Assembly (NCBI RefSeq): GCF_006438915.1 | Contig: NZ_RCZE01000011.1 | Coordinates: forward strand, 202,417-266,416 | Length of the DNA stretch: 64,000 nt | From: Pseudomonas arsenicoxydans | GTDB lineage: Bacteria; Pseudomonadota; Gammaproteobacteria; Pseudomonadales; Pseudomonadaceae | Reading direction: 5' to 3' | Shown here: positions 51,552 through 60,401 of the stretch, one piece after another | How the letters are laid out: every line of letters starts with the position of its first letter | Position numbering within the stretch: the first letter of the stretch is position 1 | The notes under the pieces: model-generated | The model's input: the letters and a program-made list of their open reading frames with translations, nothing else | The model's database searches: none | What the model was told of the DNA's origin: nothing | Position numbers and translations under genes: made by a program

Positions 51552-52055
51552 TCAGGCGAAAATCCTTACCAGCCCTTGCATCGCCAACCATGCAAATACG
51601 CCGGCCAGCACGTCGTCGAGCATGATTCCGACGCCGCCATGCACATGCCGGTCGATCCAGCGAATCGGCCATGGCTTGAGAATGTCGAAGAAGCGGAACA
51701 TCAGGAAACCCGCGAGCAACCAGTACCAACCTTCCGGCACCAACCACAAGGTGATCCACATCCCGACCATTTCGTCCCAGACGATGCCCTCGTGATCGTG
51801 CACGCGCAGATCGTCGGCTACTTTGCCGCACAGCCAGAAGCCGAACAGCATGGTGATGCCCAGCATCAGCCAGTAGGCCCAATCGGGCATCATTTGCCAC
51901 AACGGGATGAAGGGTAGCGCAACTAAAGAACCCCAGGTGCCCGGCGCCTTTGGCAGGGTGCCCGAACCGAAACCGAACGCCAGGAAATGCCAGGGATTGC
52001 GCCAGACCGAAGGCGGTACGAACTCCGCCGGGACCTGTTTGGGATGATCTGTCAC
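51552..52055 (-). CDS. pgpA: Phosphatidylglycerophosphatase A
   Basis: 167-residue inner-membrane enzyme that dephosphorylates phosphatidylglycerol phosphate in phospholipid synthesis. Motifs: FLAFGFGSGTLPKAPGTWGSL at the N-terminus, HDHEGIVWDEMVG in the centre, and MLDDVLAGVFAWLAM at the end, whose acidic residues are conserved. Its ATG overlaps the thiL stop (ATGA), consistent with the conserved nusB-thiL-pgpA order. Confidence 0.95.
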   Translation of the reverse strand: MTDHPKQVPAEFVPPSVWRNPWHFLAFGFGSGTLPKAPGTWGSLVALPFIPLWQMMPDWAYWLMLGITMLFGFWLCGKVADDLRVHDHEGIVWDEMVGMWITLWLVPEGWYWLLAGFLMFRFFDILKPWPIRWIDRHVHGGVGIMLDDVLAGVFAWLAMQGLVRIFA

Positions 52056-53017
52056 GGTGTCTCCCGAAAATGTTGATAGCCCCGGGTTTGCGGGGTGATG
52101 TCTTGTCCATCGGCATCCAGCAGCGATACGCCCAGCCCTGTCACGACACGTCCGACCACATGGATCGGCCAGCCGCTTGCCAGCAATGCCGGCAACTCGA
52201 CGGACGGTAGAGTGAAGGCGAGTACATAATCGTCGCCGCCGCTGAGGGCTGCGGTTTCGGCAGCGGATTGACCGAGGAAGGCCACTAACGCGGCTGACAC
52301 GGGCAGCTTACTCCGCTCAACCTGAATGCCGACCTTCGACGCCAGCGCGATGTGGCCGCAGTCGGCGAGCAGGCCGTCGGAGATGTCCAACGCCGAGGTC
52401 GCCTTGCCGCGCAACACCTGCCCCAACGCCAATTGCGGCTGTGGTGACCAATAATGCGCCAGCAGCAGCTCGGCGATGGCTGCGTCAGCGGTTCGCTGAC
52501 CCAACACCAGTGGCAAAGCCCCCGCAGCATTGCCCAGCTCGCCGCCCACACACAGCAAATCGCCGGGCTGCGCGCCGCCGCGAGTCAGCGCCTGACCGGC
52601 CGGTACACGACCGAACACAGTCATGGTCAGGCTCAGCGGCCCACGGGTGGTATCGCCGCCCACCAATGCCACGCCGCAGCGTTGCGCCATGCGGTTCAAA
52701 CCACGGGAATACGCCTCCAGCCAATCGGCGGTCACCGTCGGCAAGGTCAGGGCAAGGGTAAACGCAATGGGAGTGGCGCCCATGGCAGCCAGGTCACTGA
52801 CCGCCACAGCCAGCGAGCGCTGACCGAGCAGAAACGGGTCGCAGGGGTCTGCGAAATGCACGCCGGCAACCAGCGTGTCAGTGGAAATGGCCAACTGTTC
52901 CCCGGGGGGAACAGCCAGCAAGGCGCAGTCATCGCCGATCCCGAGGGCAACGCCTTCGCCGCCTTGCGCACAGGGCGCGGCGGCGAAGAAATTGCGGATC
53001 AGCTCAAACTCGCCCAT
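52052..53017 (-). CDS. thiL: Thiamine-monophosphate kinase
   Basis: 321 residues. Phosphorylates thiamine monophosphate to the diphosphate cofactor. Typical segments: FELIRNFFA at the N-terminus, LGIGDDCALLAVPPGEQLAI, TDTLVAGVHF, VALVGGDTTRGPLSL, and ALDISDGLLADCGHIA. Length agrees with ThiL. Twenty-one bases after nusB; overlaps pgpA by four bases. Confidence 0.95.
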   Translation of the reverse strand: MGEFELIRNFFAAAPCAQGGEGVALGIGDDCALLAVPPGEQLAISTDTLVAGVHFADPCDPFLLGQRSLAVAVSDLAAMGATPIAFTLALTLPTVTADWLEAYSRGLNRMAQRCGVALVGGDTTRGPLSLTMTVFGRVPAGQALTRGGAQPGDLLCVGGELGNAAGALPLVLGQRTADAAIAELLLAHYWSPQPQLALGQVLRGKATSALDISDGLLADCGHIALASKVGIQVERSKLPVSAALVAFLGQSAAETAALSGGDDYVLAFTLPSVELPALLASGWPIHVVGRVVTGLGVSLLDADGQDITPQTRGYQHFRETP

Positions 53018-53038
53018 GCGGCAGCTATCAAGCGCAAA

Positions 53039-53539
53039 TTAGCGCTTGAACGCCTTCACTTCAGCTTCACGCAGACGCGGGGCCAGCTTGTCGAGTACAC
53101 CGTTGACGAACTTGTGGCCGTCGGTGGAACCGAAGACTTTCGCCAGCTCGATACCTTCGTTGATCACAACGCGGTAAGGAACGTCGACACGCTCGAGCAA
53201 TTCCCAGGTGGACAGGCGCAGAACGGCCAGTTCAACCGGGTCCAGCTCGTCGATGGTGATGTCCAGGCATGGCGTCAGGGCTGCATCGATCTTGTCCTTC
53301 TGTGCCGGAACCCCGTGAAGGATTTCGCGGAAGTAGGCACCGTCGACATCACTGAAATCGTTATCGACCCGGAACTGCGCTTCGATCTCGTTCAAAGACT
53401 GCTTGGCCATGTGCCATTGGTACAGCGCCTGAGTCGCGAGCTGACGGGCTTCACGACGCTTGACGCTTTTCGATGGCTTGCCGGCATCCGCAGGCTTTGG
53501 ATCGCGCGGGTTGAAACGATCGCTATCGTCGCTAATCAC
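53039..53539 (-). CDS. nusB: Transcription antitermination factor NusB
   Basis: 166 residues. RNA-binding partner of NusE in rRNA antitermination. Recognisable: KSVKRREARQLATQALYQWH, the helical LDITIDELDPVELAVLRLSTWELL, and VPYRVVINEGIELAKVFGSTDGHKFVNGVLD (family core in parts). Start overlaps the ribH stop by four bases. Confidence 0.96.
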   Translation of the reverse strand: MISDDSDRFNPRDPKPADAGKPSKSVKRREARQLATQALYQWHMAKQSLNEIEAQFRVDNDFSDVDGAYFREILHGVPAQKDKIDAALTPCLDITIDELDPVELAVLRLSTWELLERVDVPYRVVINEGIELAKVFGSTDGHKFVNGVLDKLAPRLREAEVKAFKR

Positions 53540-54012
53540 TTGGCCTCCAACTGCGCCAGCAGGCTGACCATTTCCAGAGCGGACAGGGCAGCTTCGGCAC
53601 CTTTGTTACCGGCCTTGGTGCCGGAACGTTCGATGGCTTGCTCGATGGAATCAACGGTCAGCACGCCGAAAGCGACTGGAACGCCGAACTCCATGGACAC
53701 CTGGGCCAGGCCCTTGGTGCATTCGCCTGCCACGTATTCGAAGTGCGGAGTGCCGCCACGAATGACCGCGCCCAGGGCGATGATTGCCGCGTACTCGCCT
53801 TTTTGAGCGACCTTCTGCGCAACCAGCGGAATTTCGAAGGCGCCAGGTGCGCGGATGATGGTGATGTCGCTTTCGCTCACGCCGTGGCGAACCAGGGCAT
53901 CCACTGCACCGCTGACCAGACTTTCAACGACGAAGCTGTTGAAACGGCCCACTACCAAAGCGTAGCGGCCTTTAGGGGCGATGAAGGTACCTTCGATGGT
54001 CTTCAGGGTCAT
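53536..54012 (-). CDS. ribH: 6,7-dimethyl-8-ribityllumazine synthase
   Basis: 158 residues. Condenses the pyrimidine intermediate with 3,4-dihydroxybutanone phosphate; forms icosahedral or pentameric shells. Features: YALVVGRFNSFVVESLVSGA, RAPGAFEIPLVAQ, ALGAVIRGGTPHFEYVAGE, and FGVLTVDSIEQAIERSG with the conserved T. It follows ribBA after 91 bases and is coupled to nusB. Confidence 0.97.
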   Translation of the reverse strand: MTLKTIEGTFIAPKGRYALVVGRFNSFVVESLVSGAVDALVRHGVSESDITIIRAPGAFEIPLVAQKVAQKGEYAAIIALGAVIRGGTPHFEYVAGECTKGLAQVSMEFGVPVAFGVLTVDSIEQAIERSGTKAGNKGAEAALSALEMVSLLAQLEAK

Positions 54013-54103
54013 TCGTTAGATCTCTTAAAGAGCCGGGACGCGCTTTCTACGCGTCCCTCAGTGATTTGTTAGCCGCGAATCAAGGACTGGAAACAACCGG
54101 TCA

Positions 54104-55195
54104 TTATTCGGAGGGCACGTATTCTACAACTTCCAGATCGAAACCGGATATCGCATTAAATTTCATTGGCGCACTCATCAGGCGCATTTTGCGTACGCCC
54201 AGGTCCCGAAGGATTTGCGAACCGGCACCGACAATGCTGTAGGTGGTCGGTTTTTTCACGGCCGCCTGGTCGGCAGTTTCGCGAATGTGCGCCAGCAATA
54301 CATCGCCATCGAGCGGGTGACCAAGCAACAGCACCACACCGCTGCCGGCCTCGGCGACCGCAGCCATCGCGGCGCGCAGGCTCCAGCGGCCCGGTTGCTT
54401 GACCATCAGCAGGTCGCGCAACGGGTCCATGTTGTGCACGCGAACCAGCGTCGGTTCTTCGGCGCAGACAGTGCCCAGGGTCAGGGCCATGTGCACGTCG
54501 CCTTCCACGGAATCACGATAGGTCACCAGGTTGAATTGGCCCAGTTCGCTGTCCAGTGGCTGTTCGGCAATCCGCTGAACGGTACGTTCGTGGATCATCC
54601 GGTAGTGAATCAGGTCGGCGATGGTGCCGATCTTGATGTCGTGTTCGGCAGCGAACGCTTCCAGTTCGGCGCGACGGGACATGGTGCCGTCATCGTTCAT
54701 CACTTCGCAGATCACACCGCTCGGCTCGAAACCGGCCATGCGCGCCAAGTCGCAAGCGGCTTCAGTGTGGCCAGCGCGGGCCAGGGTGCCGCCGGCCTGA
54801 GCCATCAGCGGGAAGATGTGGCCGGGGCTGACGATGTCTTCAGCCTTGGCGTCTTTCGCGGCGGCCGCTTGCACGGTGCGCGCACGGTCGGCGGCGGAAA
54901 TGCCGGTGGTCACGCCTTCAGCCGCTTCGATCGACACGGTGAACTTGGTACCGAAGCCGGAACCGTTGCGTGGCGCCATCAAGGGCAGCTTCAGCAGTTC
55001 GCAGCGCTCGCGGCTCATCGGCATGCAGATCAGGCCACGGGCGTGCTTGGCCATGAAGTTGATGTGCTCGGGCTTGCAGCACTCGGCGGCCATGATCAGG
55101 TCGCCTTCGTTCTCGCGGTCTTCGTCATCCATGAGGATGACCATCTTGCCTTGGCGGATGTCTTCAACCAGTTCTTCGATGCTATTGAGCGCCAC
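54104..55195 (-). CDS. ribBA: RibBA: 3,4-dihydroxybutanone-4-phosphate synthase with degenerate GCHII domain
   Basis: 363 residues. Residues 1-200 are a full DHBP synthase: LMDDEDRENEGDLIMAAE, RGLICMPMS, GHIFPLMAQAGG, RAGHTEAACDLARMAG and ICEVMNDDGTMSR. Residues about 205-363 have the GTP cyclohydrolase II fold order but lack the zinc cysteines; where active enzymes have C-x2-GD...RCDC, this one reads TLGTVCAEEPTLVRVHNMDP. Cyclohydrolase activity is therefore unlikely here and comes from ribA at 49948. Follows ribC after 30 bases. Confidence 0.95.
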   Translation of the reverse strand: MALNSIEELVEDIRQGKMVILMDDEDRENEGDLIMAAECCKPEHINFMAKHARGLICMPMSRERCELLKLPLMAPRNGSGFGTKFTVSIEAAEGVTTGISAADRARTVQAAAAKDAKAEDIVSPGHIFPLMAQAGGTLARAGHTEAACDLARMAGFEPSGVICEVMNDDGTMSRRAELEAFAAEHDIKIGTIADLIHYRMIHERTVQRIAEQPLDSELGQFNLVTYRDSVEGDVHMALTLGTVCAEEPTLVRVHNMDPLRDLLMVKQPGRWSLRAAMAAVAEAGSGVVLLLGHPLDGDVLLAHIRETADQAAVKKPTTYSIVGAGSQILRDLGVRKMRLMSAPMKFNAISGFDLEVVEYVPSE

Positions 55196-55225
55196 AAGGC
55201 ACCCCCTTTCTTTGAAATTTGAGCT

Positions 55226-55891
55226 TCAGGATTTGAGGTAGCCGTTTTGGGCCAGAAAGCTTTCAGTAATGGTGCTGCCGGCAGTCGGCTCTGCAGCCTT
55301 GTCGCCCAGCAACAAACGCTCCAGATAACGCGCCAGCAAGTCGACTTCCAGGTTGACCCGGCGACCTGGCTGGTACGACGCCATGATGGTTTCGCTCAGG
55401 GTGTGCGGAATGATCGTCAGCATGAACTCGGCGCCATCGACCGCGTTCACGGTCAGGCTGGTACCGTCGACGGTGATCGAGCCTTTATGGGCGATGTACT
55501 TGGCCAGTTCTTTCGGGGCGCGGATGCGAAATTCCACGGCACGCGCGTTTTCGGTACGGGCAACCACTTCGCCCACGCCATCGACATGACCGCTGACCAG
55601 GTGCCCGCCGAGGCGAGTGGTCGGGGTCAGGGCTTTTTCCAGGTTCACCGGACTGCCGCTCTTGAGATCGTTCATGGCGGTGCAGTCGAGGGTTTCACGG
55701 CTGACGTCGGCGGCAAAGCCGTTGCCCGGCAGTTCAACCGCGGTCAGGCACACGCCGTTGACCGCGATGCTGTCGCCCAGTTTGACGTCGCTCAGGTCGA
55801 GCTTGCCGGTTTCTACGTGGACCCGCACATCACCGCCCTTTGGGGTCAATGCACGAATACTGCCGATGGATTCGATGATGCCGGTAAACAT
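55226..55891 (-). CDS. ribC: Riboflavin synthase (alpha chain)
   Basis: 221 residues. Dismutates two lumazine molecules to riboflavin. Two tandem lumazine-binding domains are seen: MFTGIIESIGSIRALTPKG...SIAVNGVCLTAVEL, and GGHLVSGHVDGVGEV with SLTVNAVDGAEF. Called ribC or ribE depending on species. Between ribD and ribBA; no FMN riboswitch was found in the short gaps on either side. Confidence 0.96.
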   Translation of the reverse strand: MFTGIIESIGSIRALTPKGGDVRVHVETGKLDLSDVKLGDSIAVNGVCLTAVELPGNGFAADVSRETLDCTAMNDLKSGSPVNLEKALTPTTRLGGHLVSGHVDGVGEVVARTENARAVEFRIRAPKELAKYIAHKGSITVDGTSLTVNAVDGAEFMLTIIPHTLSETIMASYQPGRRVNLEVDLLARYLERLLLGDKAAEPTAGSTITESFLAQNGYLKS

Positions 55892-55938
55892 GAGGTTCTC
55901 CTCGAGAACAAAGCCAGCGCTGTAGCGATGGCCGGGAA

Positions 55939-57072
55939 TTATACGCTCGCGGCTGGCGAAGGAATGGCAGTGACCCGCCAGTCATCGCCAACCGCGCGAA
56001 TTTCGGTGATTTTGAGCTCGGGCGCATCTTTCATTTGCGCGAGCGGCCAATCGAGCAGCGGCCGCGCCGATGAACCAAGGAACTTGCCGGCAATGAAAAT
56101 CTGGAATTCATCCACCAGGCCTTGCTGCGCGAAAGCACCGGCCAGGCGCGGCCCGGCTTCGACCAGCACCTCGTTGACGTCACGGGCGGCGAGCGCAACC
56201 AGCAATTGGCGCAGATCGACCTGACCGTCAACACCGGGCACGATCAGGCATTCCGGGCCATTGGCGTACTGCTCCTCTACCGCCACGCAAGTGGCGACCA
56301 ACGCCGGGCCGGCCTTGAAGAAGGGTGCATTCAGCGGCACCCGCAGGCGGCCGTCGATCAACACACGCAGCGGCGGACGGCTCATGGCCAGAGCAGTTTG
56401 CTCCGCATCCAGGCCTAATTCGTCCGCGCGCACGGTCAACCGGGCGTTGTCCGCCAGCACCGTGTCGGCGCCGGTCAGCACCACGCTGGCCTGAGCACGC
56501 AGGCGTTGCACCGCCGAACGCGCGGCCGAGCCGGTGATCCATTGGCTTTCGCCACTGTCCATCGCGGTGCGACCGTCCAGGCTCATGGCCAACTTGACCC
56601 GCACGAATGGCAAGCCGTGCTCCATGCGCTTGAGAAAACCTTGATTGAGCTTGCGCGCTTCGCCTTCCAGCACGCCACTTTCGGTAGCAATCCCGGCCTG
56701 AGCCAGTCGTTGCATGCCACGTCCGGCAACCGACGGGTTCGGGTCCTGCATCGCCGCAACGACACGGGCGACTCCGGCATTCACCAGCGCATCGGCGCAG
56801 GGCGGCGTGCGGCCGTGGTGGCTGCACGGTTCCAGCGTCACATAGGCGGTGGCGCCTCGGGCCTTGTCGCCCCCGGCGCGCAGGGCATGGACTTCGGCAT
56901 GCGGCTCGCCGGCGCGCACGTGCCAGCCTTCGCCGACAATCTGCCCGTCCCGCACAATCACGCAGCCCACCCGAGGGTTGGGGTGGGTCGTGTAATGGCC
57001 TTTGCGCGCCAGTTCCAGCGCGCGGGCCATGTAATGGGCGTCGAGGACGGCGTGTTCCGCGGGCGTATTCAT
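55939..57072 (-). CDS. ribD: Bifunctional pyrimidine deaminase/reductase
   Basis: 377 residues. Second and third steps of riboflavin synthesis. N-terminal deaminase has the zinc site GEPHAEVHALRAGG and TLEPCSHHGRTPPC. C-terminal reductase starts near LPFVRVKLAMSLDGRTAM with QWITGSAARSAVQRLRA and EVLVEAGPRLAGAF. Its start overlaps the nrdR stop (ATGA), so nrdR-ribD are co-translated. Confidence 0.96.
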   Translation of the reverse strand: MNTPAEHAVLDAHYMARALELARKGHYTTHPNPRVGCVIVRDGQIVGEGWHVRAGEPHAEVHALRAGGDKARGATAYVTLEPCSHHGRTPPCADALVNAGVARVVAAMQDPNPSVAGRGMQRLAQAGIATESGVLEGEARKLNQGFLKRMEHGLPFVRVKLAMSLDGRTAMDSGESQWITGSAARSAVQRLRAQASVVLTGADTVLADNARLTVRADELGLDAEQTALAMSRPPLRVLIDGRLRVPLNAPFFKAGPALVATCVAVEEQYANGPECLIVPGVDGQVDLRQLLVALAARDVNEVLVEAGPRLAGAFAQQGLVDEFQIFIAGKFLGSSARPLLDWPLAQMKDAPELKITEIRAVGDDWRVTAIPSPAASV

Positions 57073-57533
57073 TCTTTCACCGGCTCACGGGCCAGGCGAT
57101 CGATCTCTTCGCGGAACTCGTTGAGGTCCTGGAAGCGGCGATACACCGAAGCGAAACGGATATAGGCGACTTCATCGAGCTTCTGCAGCTCGGCCATCAC
57201 CAGTTCACCGACCACGAGGGATTTGACCTCTCGCTCACCGGTGGCGCGCAGTTTGTGTTTGATGTGAACCAGCGACGACTCGAGGCGTTCGACACTCACC
57301 GGGCGCTTTTCCAGCGCACGCTGCATGCCGGCACGCAGTTTTTCTTCGTCGAAGGGCTGACGGCTGCCGTCGGTTTTGATCAGGCGCGGCAACACCAGTT
57401 CGGCGGTCTCGAACGTCGTGAAACGCTCGCCGCAGGCCAGGCATTCACGCCGGCGGCGCACCTGTTCGCCCTCGGCGACCAGACGCGAGTCGATGACCTT
57501 GGTGTCGTTGGCACCGCAGAAGGGACAGTGCAT
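57069..57533 (-). CDS. nrdR: Transcriptional repressor NrdR
   Basis: 154 residues. ATP/dATP-sensing repressor of ribonucleotide reductase genes. N-terminal zinc ribbon MHCPFCGANDTKVIDSR ... RRRECLACGERFTTFE has four cysteines, followed by the ATP-cone KTDGSRQPFDEEKLRAGMQR. The start is the ATG reading MHCPFC; a longer frame to 57590 is not conserved. First gene of the rib run; its promoter must lie in 57534-57660. Confidence 0.96.
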   Translation of the reverse strand: MHCPFCGANDTKVIDSRLVAEGEQVRRRRECLACGERFTTFETAELVLPRLIKTDGSRQPFDEEKLRAGMQRALEKRPVSVERLESSLVHIKHKLRATGEREVKSLVVGELVMAELQKLDEVAYIRFASVYRRFQDLNEFREEIDRLAREPVKE

Positions 57534-57660
57534 GGTGGCAGGCAACAAAAAAAGGGAGGGCCATGGTAGCGCATCCCGGTGGCAAGACAAGCCATAGGGT
57601 TTGCGGTATACAGACGGCTATAGTGCTTGATCCATGGATTTCACCTTGCTGGAGCCGTAA

Positions 57661-58125
57661 ATGTCCTTAAGACCGCTCGTTTTGCTCAGTCTTTTCAGCC
57701 TGCTGGTGGCCTGTGGCAGCGATGCGCCCAAGCCCCAGCCGCCGACGCCCGGGCCCGCCCCGCAGGCTGCGCAGAAAAAAGCCCAGGAGTCGGCCAATCT
57801 TGGGCCGCTGCCCGCGTACCAGCGTGAATTGAGTGGCGCCTTGCAAGGCGTGCCGGCTGGCGCCGAGGTCGAACTGGCGCTGCTGGTGATCGACGAAAAA
57901 GATCGCCCACAACAATTGCTCGCCAGTTCCACCTTGATCGGCACTAATCAAGTGCTGCCGTTTCACCTGCGCTTCAACCCGGAATCGTTCCCGAACGGTG
58001 CCCGCGTTGAACTGCGCGGCCGCGCCAGCCAGTCCGGCCAGCTGATTTTGCATCTGCCGTCGCAAGTCATCTCCCAGCCCACCACGCAGGCCCTGGGTCA
58101 GCTGCAATTCGTCAAAGCGCCATGA
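57661..58125 (+). CDS. YbaY-family lipoprotein
   Basis: 154 residues. Signal peptide with lipobox LLVACGSD, then a Pro/Ala-rich linker, and a YbaY-type beta domain: LSGALQGVPAGAEVELALLVIDEKDRPQQLL, with FHLRFNPESFPNGARVELR. Family function unknown (predicted outer-membrane or periplasmic lipoprotein). Its stop overlaps the methyltransferase start by four bases. Confidence 0.86.
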   Translation: MSLRPLVLLSLFSLLVACGSDAPKPQPPTPGPAPQAAQKKAQESANLGPLPAYQRELSGALQGVPAGAEVELALLVIDEKDRPQQLLASSTLIGTNQVLPFHLRFNPESFPNGARVELRGRASQSGQLILHLPSQVISQPTTQALGQLQFVKAP

Positions 58126-58778
58126 TTGCACCGCTCGACCTGCAACAAGCCTTGGGTGAACTGCTCGGTGATGCGCAGCTGGTGCCTGTCGCATTGCCCG
58201 AGACCGACCTGAAACTCTGGCTGATCGACGGCGATAAGATGGACCGCGCCTTCAGCCCCGAAGAAACCCGACGAATTCTGCATGAACCGCCCTACTGGAG
58301 TTTCTGCTGGGCCAGTGGCCTGGCGGTGGCGCGTTATCTCGCCGAATTCCCGGAGTGGGTCAAAGGTAAACGGGTGCTGGATTTCGGTGCCGGTTCGGGT
58401 GTGGCGGGAATAGCCGCGGTGAAGGCCGGCGCGCTGGAAGTGGTGGCCTGTGACCTCGACCCGCTGGCGATTGCCTCGTGTCGGGCGAATGCCGAACTCA
58501 ATGACGTCCAGCTCAACTACTCGACCGATTTTTTCGCCGAGGCGGACCGATTTGATCTGATCCTGGTTGCCGACGTGCTCTACGACCGGGCGAACCTGCC
58601 GTTGCTTGATGAATTTTTGACCCGAGGTAAAGAGGCATTGGTGGCGGATTCGCGTGTGAGGGATTTCCGCCATCCGTTGTACCAGCGCATTGAAATGCTG
58701 GAAGCGATGACCTTGCCGGATCTGGCTGAGCCTGAAGAGTTTCGGCATGTGAGCCTCTATCATGCGCGGCGCGGCTAA
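58122..58778 (+). CDS. Class I SAM-dependent methyltransferase (ETFB-lysine methyltransferase-like)
   Basis: 218 residues. SAM-binding motif I reads GKRVLDFGAGSGVAGIAAVKAGA, followed by VVACDLDPLAI, and the DxxY-like LILVADVLYDRANLPL. PPYWSFCWASGLAVARYL is a hallmark of the METTL20-like (ETFbeta lysine) methyltransferases and related Nnt1-type enzymes. Substrate not proven. Coupled to the YbaY gene by ATGA. Confidence 0.85.
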   Translation: MIAPLDLQQALGELLGDAQLVPVALPETDLKLWLIDGDKMDRAFSPEETRRILHEPPYWSFCWASGLAVARYLAEFPEWVKGKRVLDFGAGSGVAGIAAVKAGALEVVACDLDPLAIASCRANAELNDVQLNYSTDFFAEADRFDLILVADVLYDRANLPLLDEFLTRGKEALVADSRVRDFRHPLYQRIEMLEAMTLPDLAEPEEFRHVSLYHARRG

Positions 58779-58782
58779 AAGC

Positions 58783-58876
58783 TTCGCGAGCAAGCCCGCT
58801 CCCACATTGGCTCTGCGGCGCACCGAACTTTTGTGGTCGACACAAAACAAGTGTGGGAGCGGGCTTGCTCGCGAAG
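58783..58876. repeat. REP doublet (GGGAGCGGGCTTGCTCGCG class)
   Basis: TTCGCGAGCAAGCCCGCTCC and its complement, about 45 bases apart. A useful intact template for the broken copy at 63658. Confidence 0.92.
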
Positions 58877-58975
58877 GCGTCCTGTCAGACAACACATCCC
58901 TAACCACCACCCCGCTTTCAGCCGTACCCCGCCAAGCCGTATAGTTGCCCCATCCACGCTTCCAAGAGATCCCCC

Positions 58976-59848
58976 ATGAGTCAGGAAACGCCGTACATCT
59001 TCGACGCCACGACTGCTGATTTCGACCAGTCGGTGATCGAGAACTCTTTCCACAAACCGGTGCTGGTGGATTTCTGGGCCGAATGGTGTGCGCCCTGCAA
59101 AGTGCTGATGCCCTTGCTGCAGACCATCGCCGAGAGTTATCAGGGCGAGTTGCTGCTGGCCAAGGTCAACTGCGACCTGGAACAAGACATCGTCGCCCGT
59201 TTCGGGATTCGCAGCCTGCCGACCGTGGTGCTGTTCAAGGACGGTCAACCGGTCGACGGCTTTGCCGGTGCGCAACCGGAATCCGCTGTTCGAGCGATGC
59301 TTGAGCCGCACGTTCAAATGCCGCCACCGGCCGCCGCCGACCCGTTCGAGCAGGCTCAGGCACTGTTTGACGAAAGTCGTTTTGCCGACGCCGAAGCCAT
59401 TCTCAAAGTGCTGTTGGGCGAGGACAACACCAACGCCAAGGCGCTGATCCTTTACGCCCGCTGCCTCACCGAACGCGGCGAGTTGGGTGAAGCGCAAACA
59501 GTGCTCGACGCGGTCAAGAGCGATGAACACAAAGCAGCTTTGGCCGGCGCCAAGGCGCAGATCCAGTTTCTCGGTCAGGCCAAGGATTTGCCGGATGCGG
59601 CAGACCTGAAAGCGCGCTTGGCGAAAGACCCGCAGGACGATGAAGCGGTGTATCAACTGGCGATTCAGCAGCTGGCTCGCCAGCAATACGATGCGGCGCT
59701 GGATGCGTTGCTCAAGCTGTTCATCCGCAATCGCAGCTACAGCGAAGGTTTGCCGCACAAGACCTTGCTGCAGGTGTTCGAACTGTTGGGCAATGACCAT
59801 CCGCTGGTGACCACGTACCGCCGCAAGCTGTTTGCTGCGCTGTACTAA
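58976..59848 (+). CDS. cnoX: CnoX/YbbN-type thioredoxin with TPR tail
   Basis: 290 residues. N-terminal thioredoxin domain with active site FWAEWCAPCKVLMPLL (both cysteines present) and the cis-proline segment RSLPTVVLFKDGQ. From about 125 to 290 it has TPR-like repeats (FEQAQALFDESRFADAEAIL, ALILYARCLTERGELGEAQ, YQLAIQQLARQQYDAALDAL). Combines a redox domain with a chaperone-like tail that passes substrates to GroEL in E. coli. Confidence 0.92.
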   Translation: MSQETPYIFDATTADFDQSVIENSFHKPVLVDFWAEWCAPCKVLMPLLQTIAESYQGELLLAKVNCDLEQDIVARFGIRSLPTVVLFKDGQPVDGFAGAQPESAVRAMLEPHVQMPPPAAADPFEQAQALFDESRFADAEAILKVLLGEDNTNAKALILYARCLTERGELGEAQTVLDAVKSDEHKAALAGAKAQIQFLGQAKDLPDAADLKARLAKDPQDDEAVYQLAIQQLARQQYDAALDALLKLFIRNRSYSEGLPHKTLLQVFELLGNDHPLVTTYRRKLFAALY

Positions 59849-59855
59849 GCCACCT

Positions 59856-59923
59856 TGTAGAAGCACGGCTTGCCGGCGATGGCGTCTCTGAAATCGCCAT
59901 CGCTAGCAAGCTATGCTCCTACG
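59856..59923. repeat. REP-like palindrome (GTAG-AGCA...GCTCCTAC class)
   Basis: Imperfect inverted repeat TGTAGAAGCACGGCTTGCCGGCGATGG... mirrored by CCATCGCTAGCAAGC...CTCCTAC. More degraded than the other copies; its right end covers the last five bases of the next gene. Confidence 0.75.
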
Positions 59924-60266
59924 CCGGTTCGATCCAGCTGTAGAGCGGCGTATCCCCGCTGCTCGACACTTTCACATCGGCGCAATGGCGCAAGCGCACC
60001 AACAGGCGTTTGCCCGACGCCGCGCTGCCCGTCAGCCCTTCCAGCTGATCGAGCAAATCCGGCCCGCTCAATTGCCCGGCCTGGCGCAGCAGGTCCTTGG
60101 CGATCTGCCACAGCGCCTCATCCTGAGTCACCGGTTTGGCCGGGGCGACACTGGCCTCGGGCTTGCTTACTTGCAACTGCGCGCCGAGCTTTGCCCAGTC
60201 GCCGTCATCCATCTCCAGCGTCAAATCCACCGGCCAGTCGCCGATGCTTCCGCGAATTCGCAACAT
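59919..60266 (-). CDS. Small conserved hypothetical protein
   Basis: 115 residues, soluble, no signal peptide. I recognise no family. It begins MLRIRGSIGDWPVDLTLEMDD and contains a KPVTQDEALWQIAKDLLRQAG segment, ending DTPLYSWIEPA. The ATG at 60266 has GCAGGAGC upstream; a longer frame to 60305 has no site. Convergent with cnoX and divergent from zrgA. Confidence 0.7.
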   Translation of the reverse strand: MLRIRGSIGDWPVDLTLEMDDGDWAKLGAQLQVSKPEASVAPAKPVTQDEALWQIAKDLLRQAGQLSGPDLLDQLEGLTGSAASGKRLLVRLRHCADVKVSSSGDTPLYSWIEPA

Positions 60267-60351
60267 AGCTCTGCTCCTGCACATTTCTGACTTGCATGCT
60301 CCCATGGGACTTGTGCAACGCCAAGCAGGCGGTCAAACTCTCCGCACTTAC

Positions 60352-60369
60352 GTTATAAGATTACATAAC
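60352..60369. promoter_or_regulatory. Dyad upstream of zrgA, possible metal-regulator site
   Basis: GTTATAAGATTACATAAC, arms GTTAT/ATAAC with an 8-base centre, 33 bases before zrgA. It resembles a Zur box in its arms, but known Zur sites (GTTATANTATAAC) have a shorter centre, so this is uncertain. Confidence 0.35.
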
Positions 60370-60401
60370 AAACTCTTCACTTTACTTTCCGGAGCCCCGC
60401 C

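Noticed and set aside
55196..55940. FMN riboswitch in the riboflavin genes
   Set aside because: The gaps before ribBA and ribC are 30 and 47 bases, too short, and no RFN-like sequence is seen before nrdR.
60352..60369. A confident Zur box before zrgA
   Set aside because: The arms fit but the 8-base centre does not match the known shorter spacing; listed only as a possible dyad.
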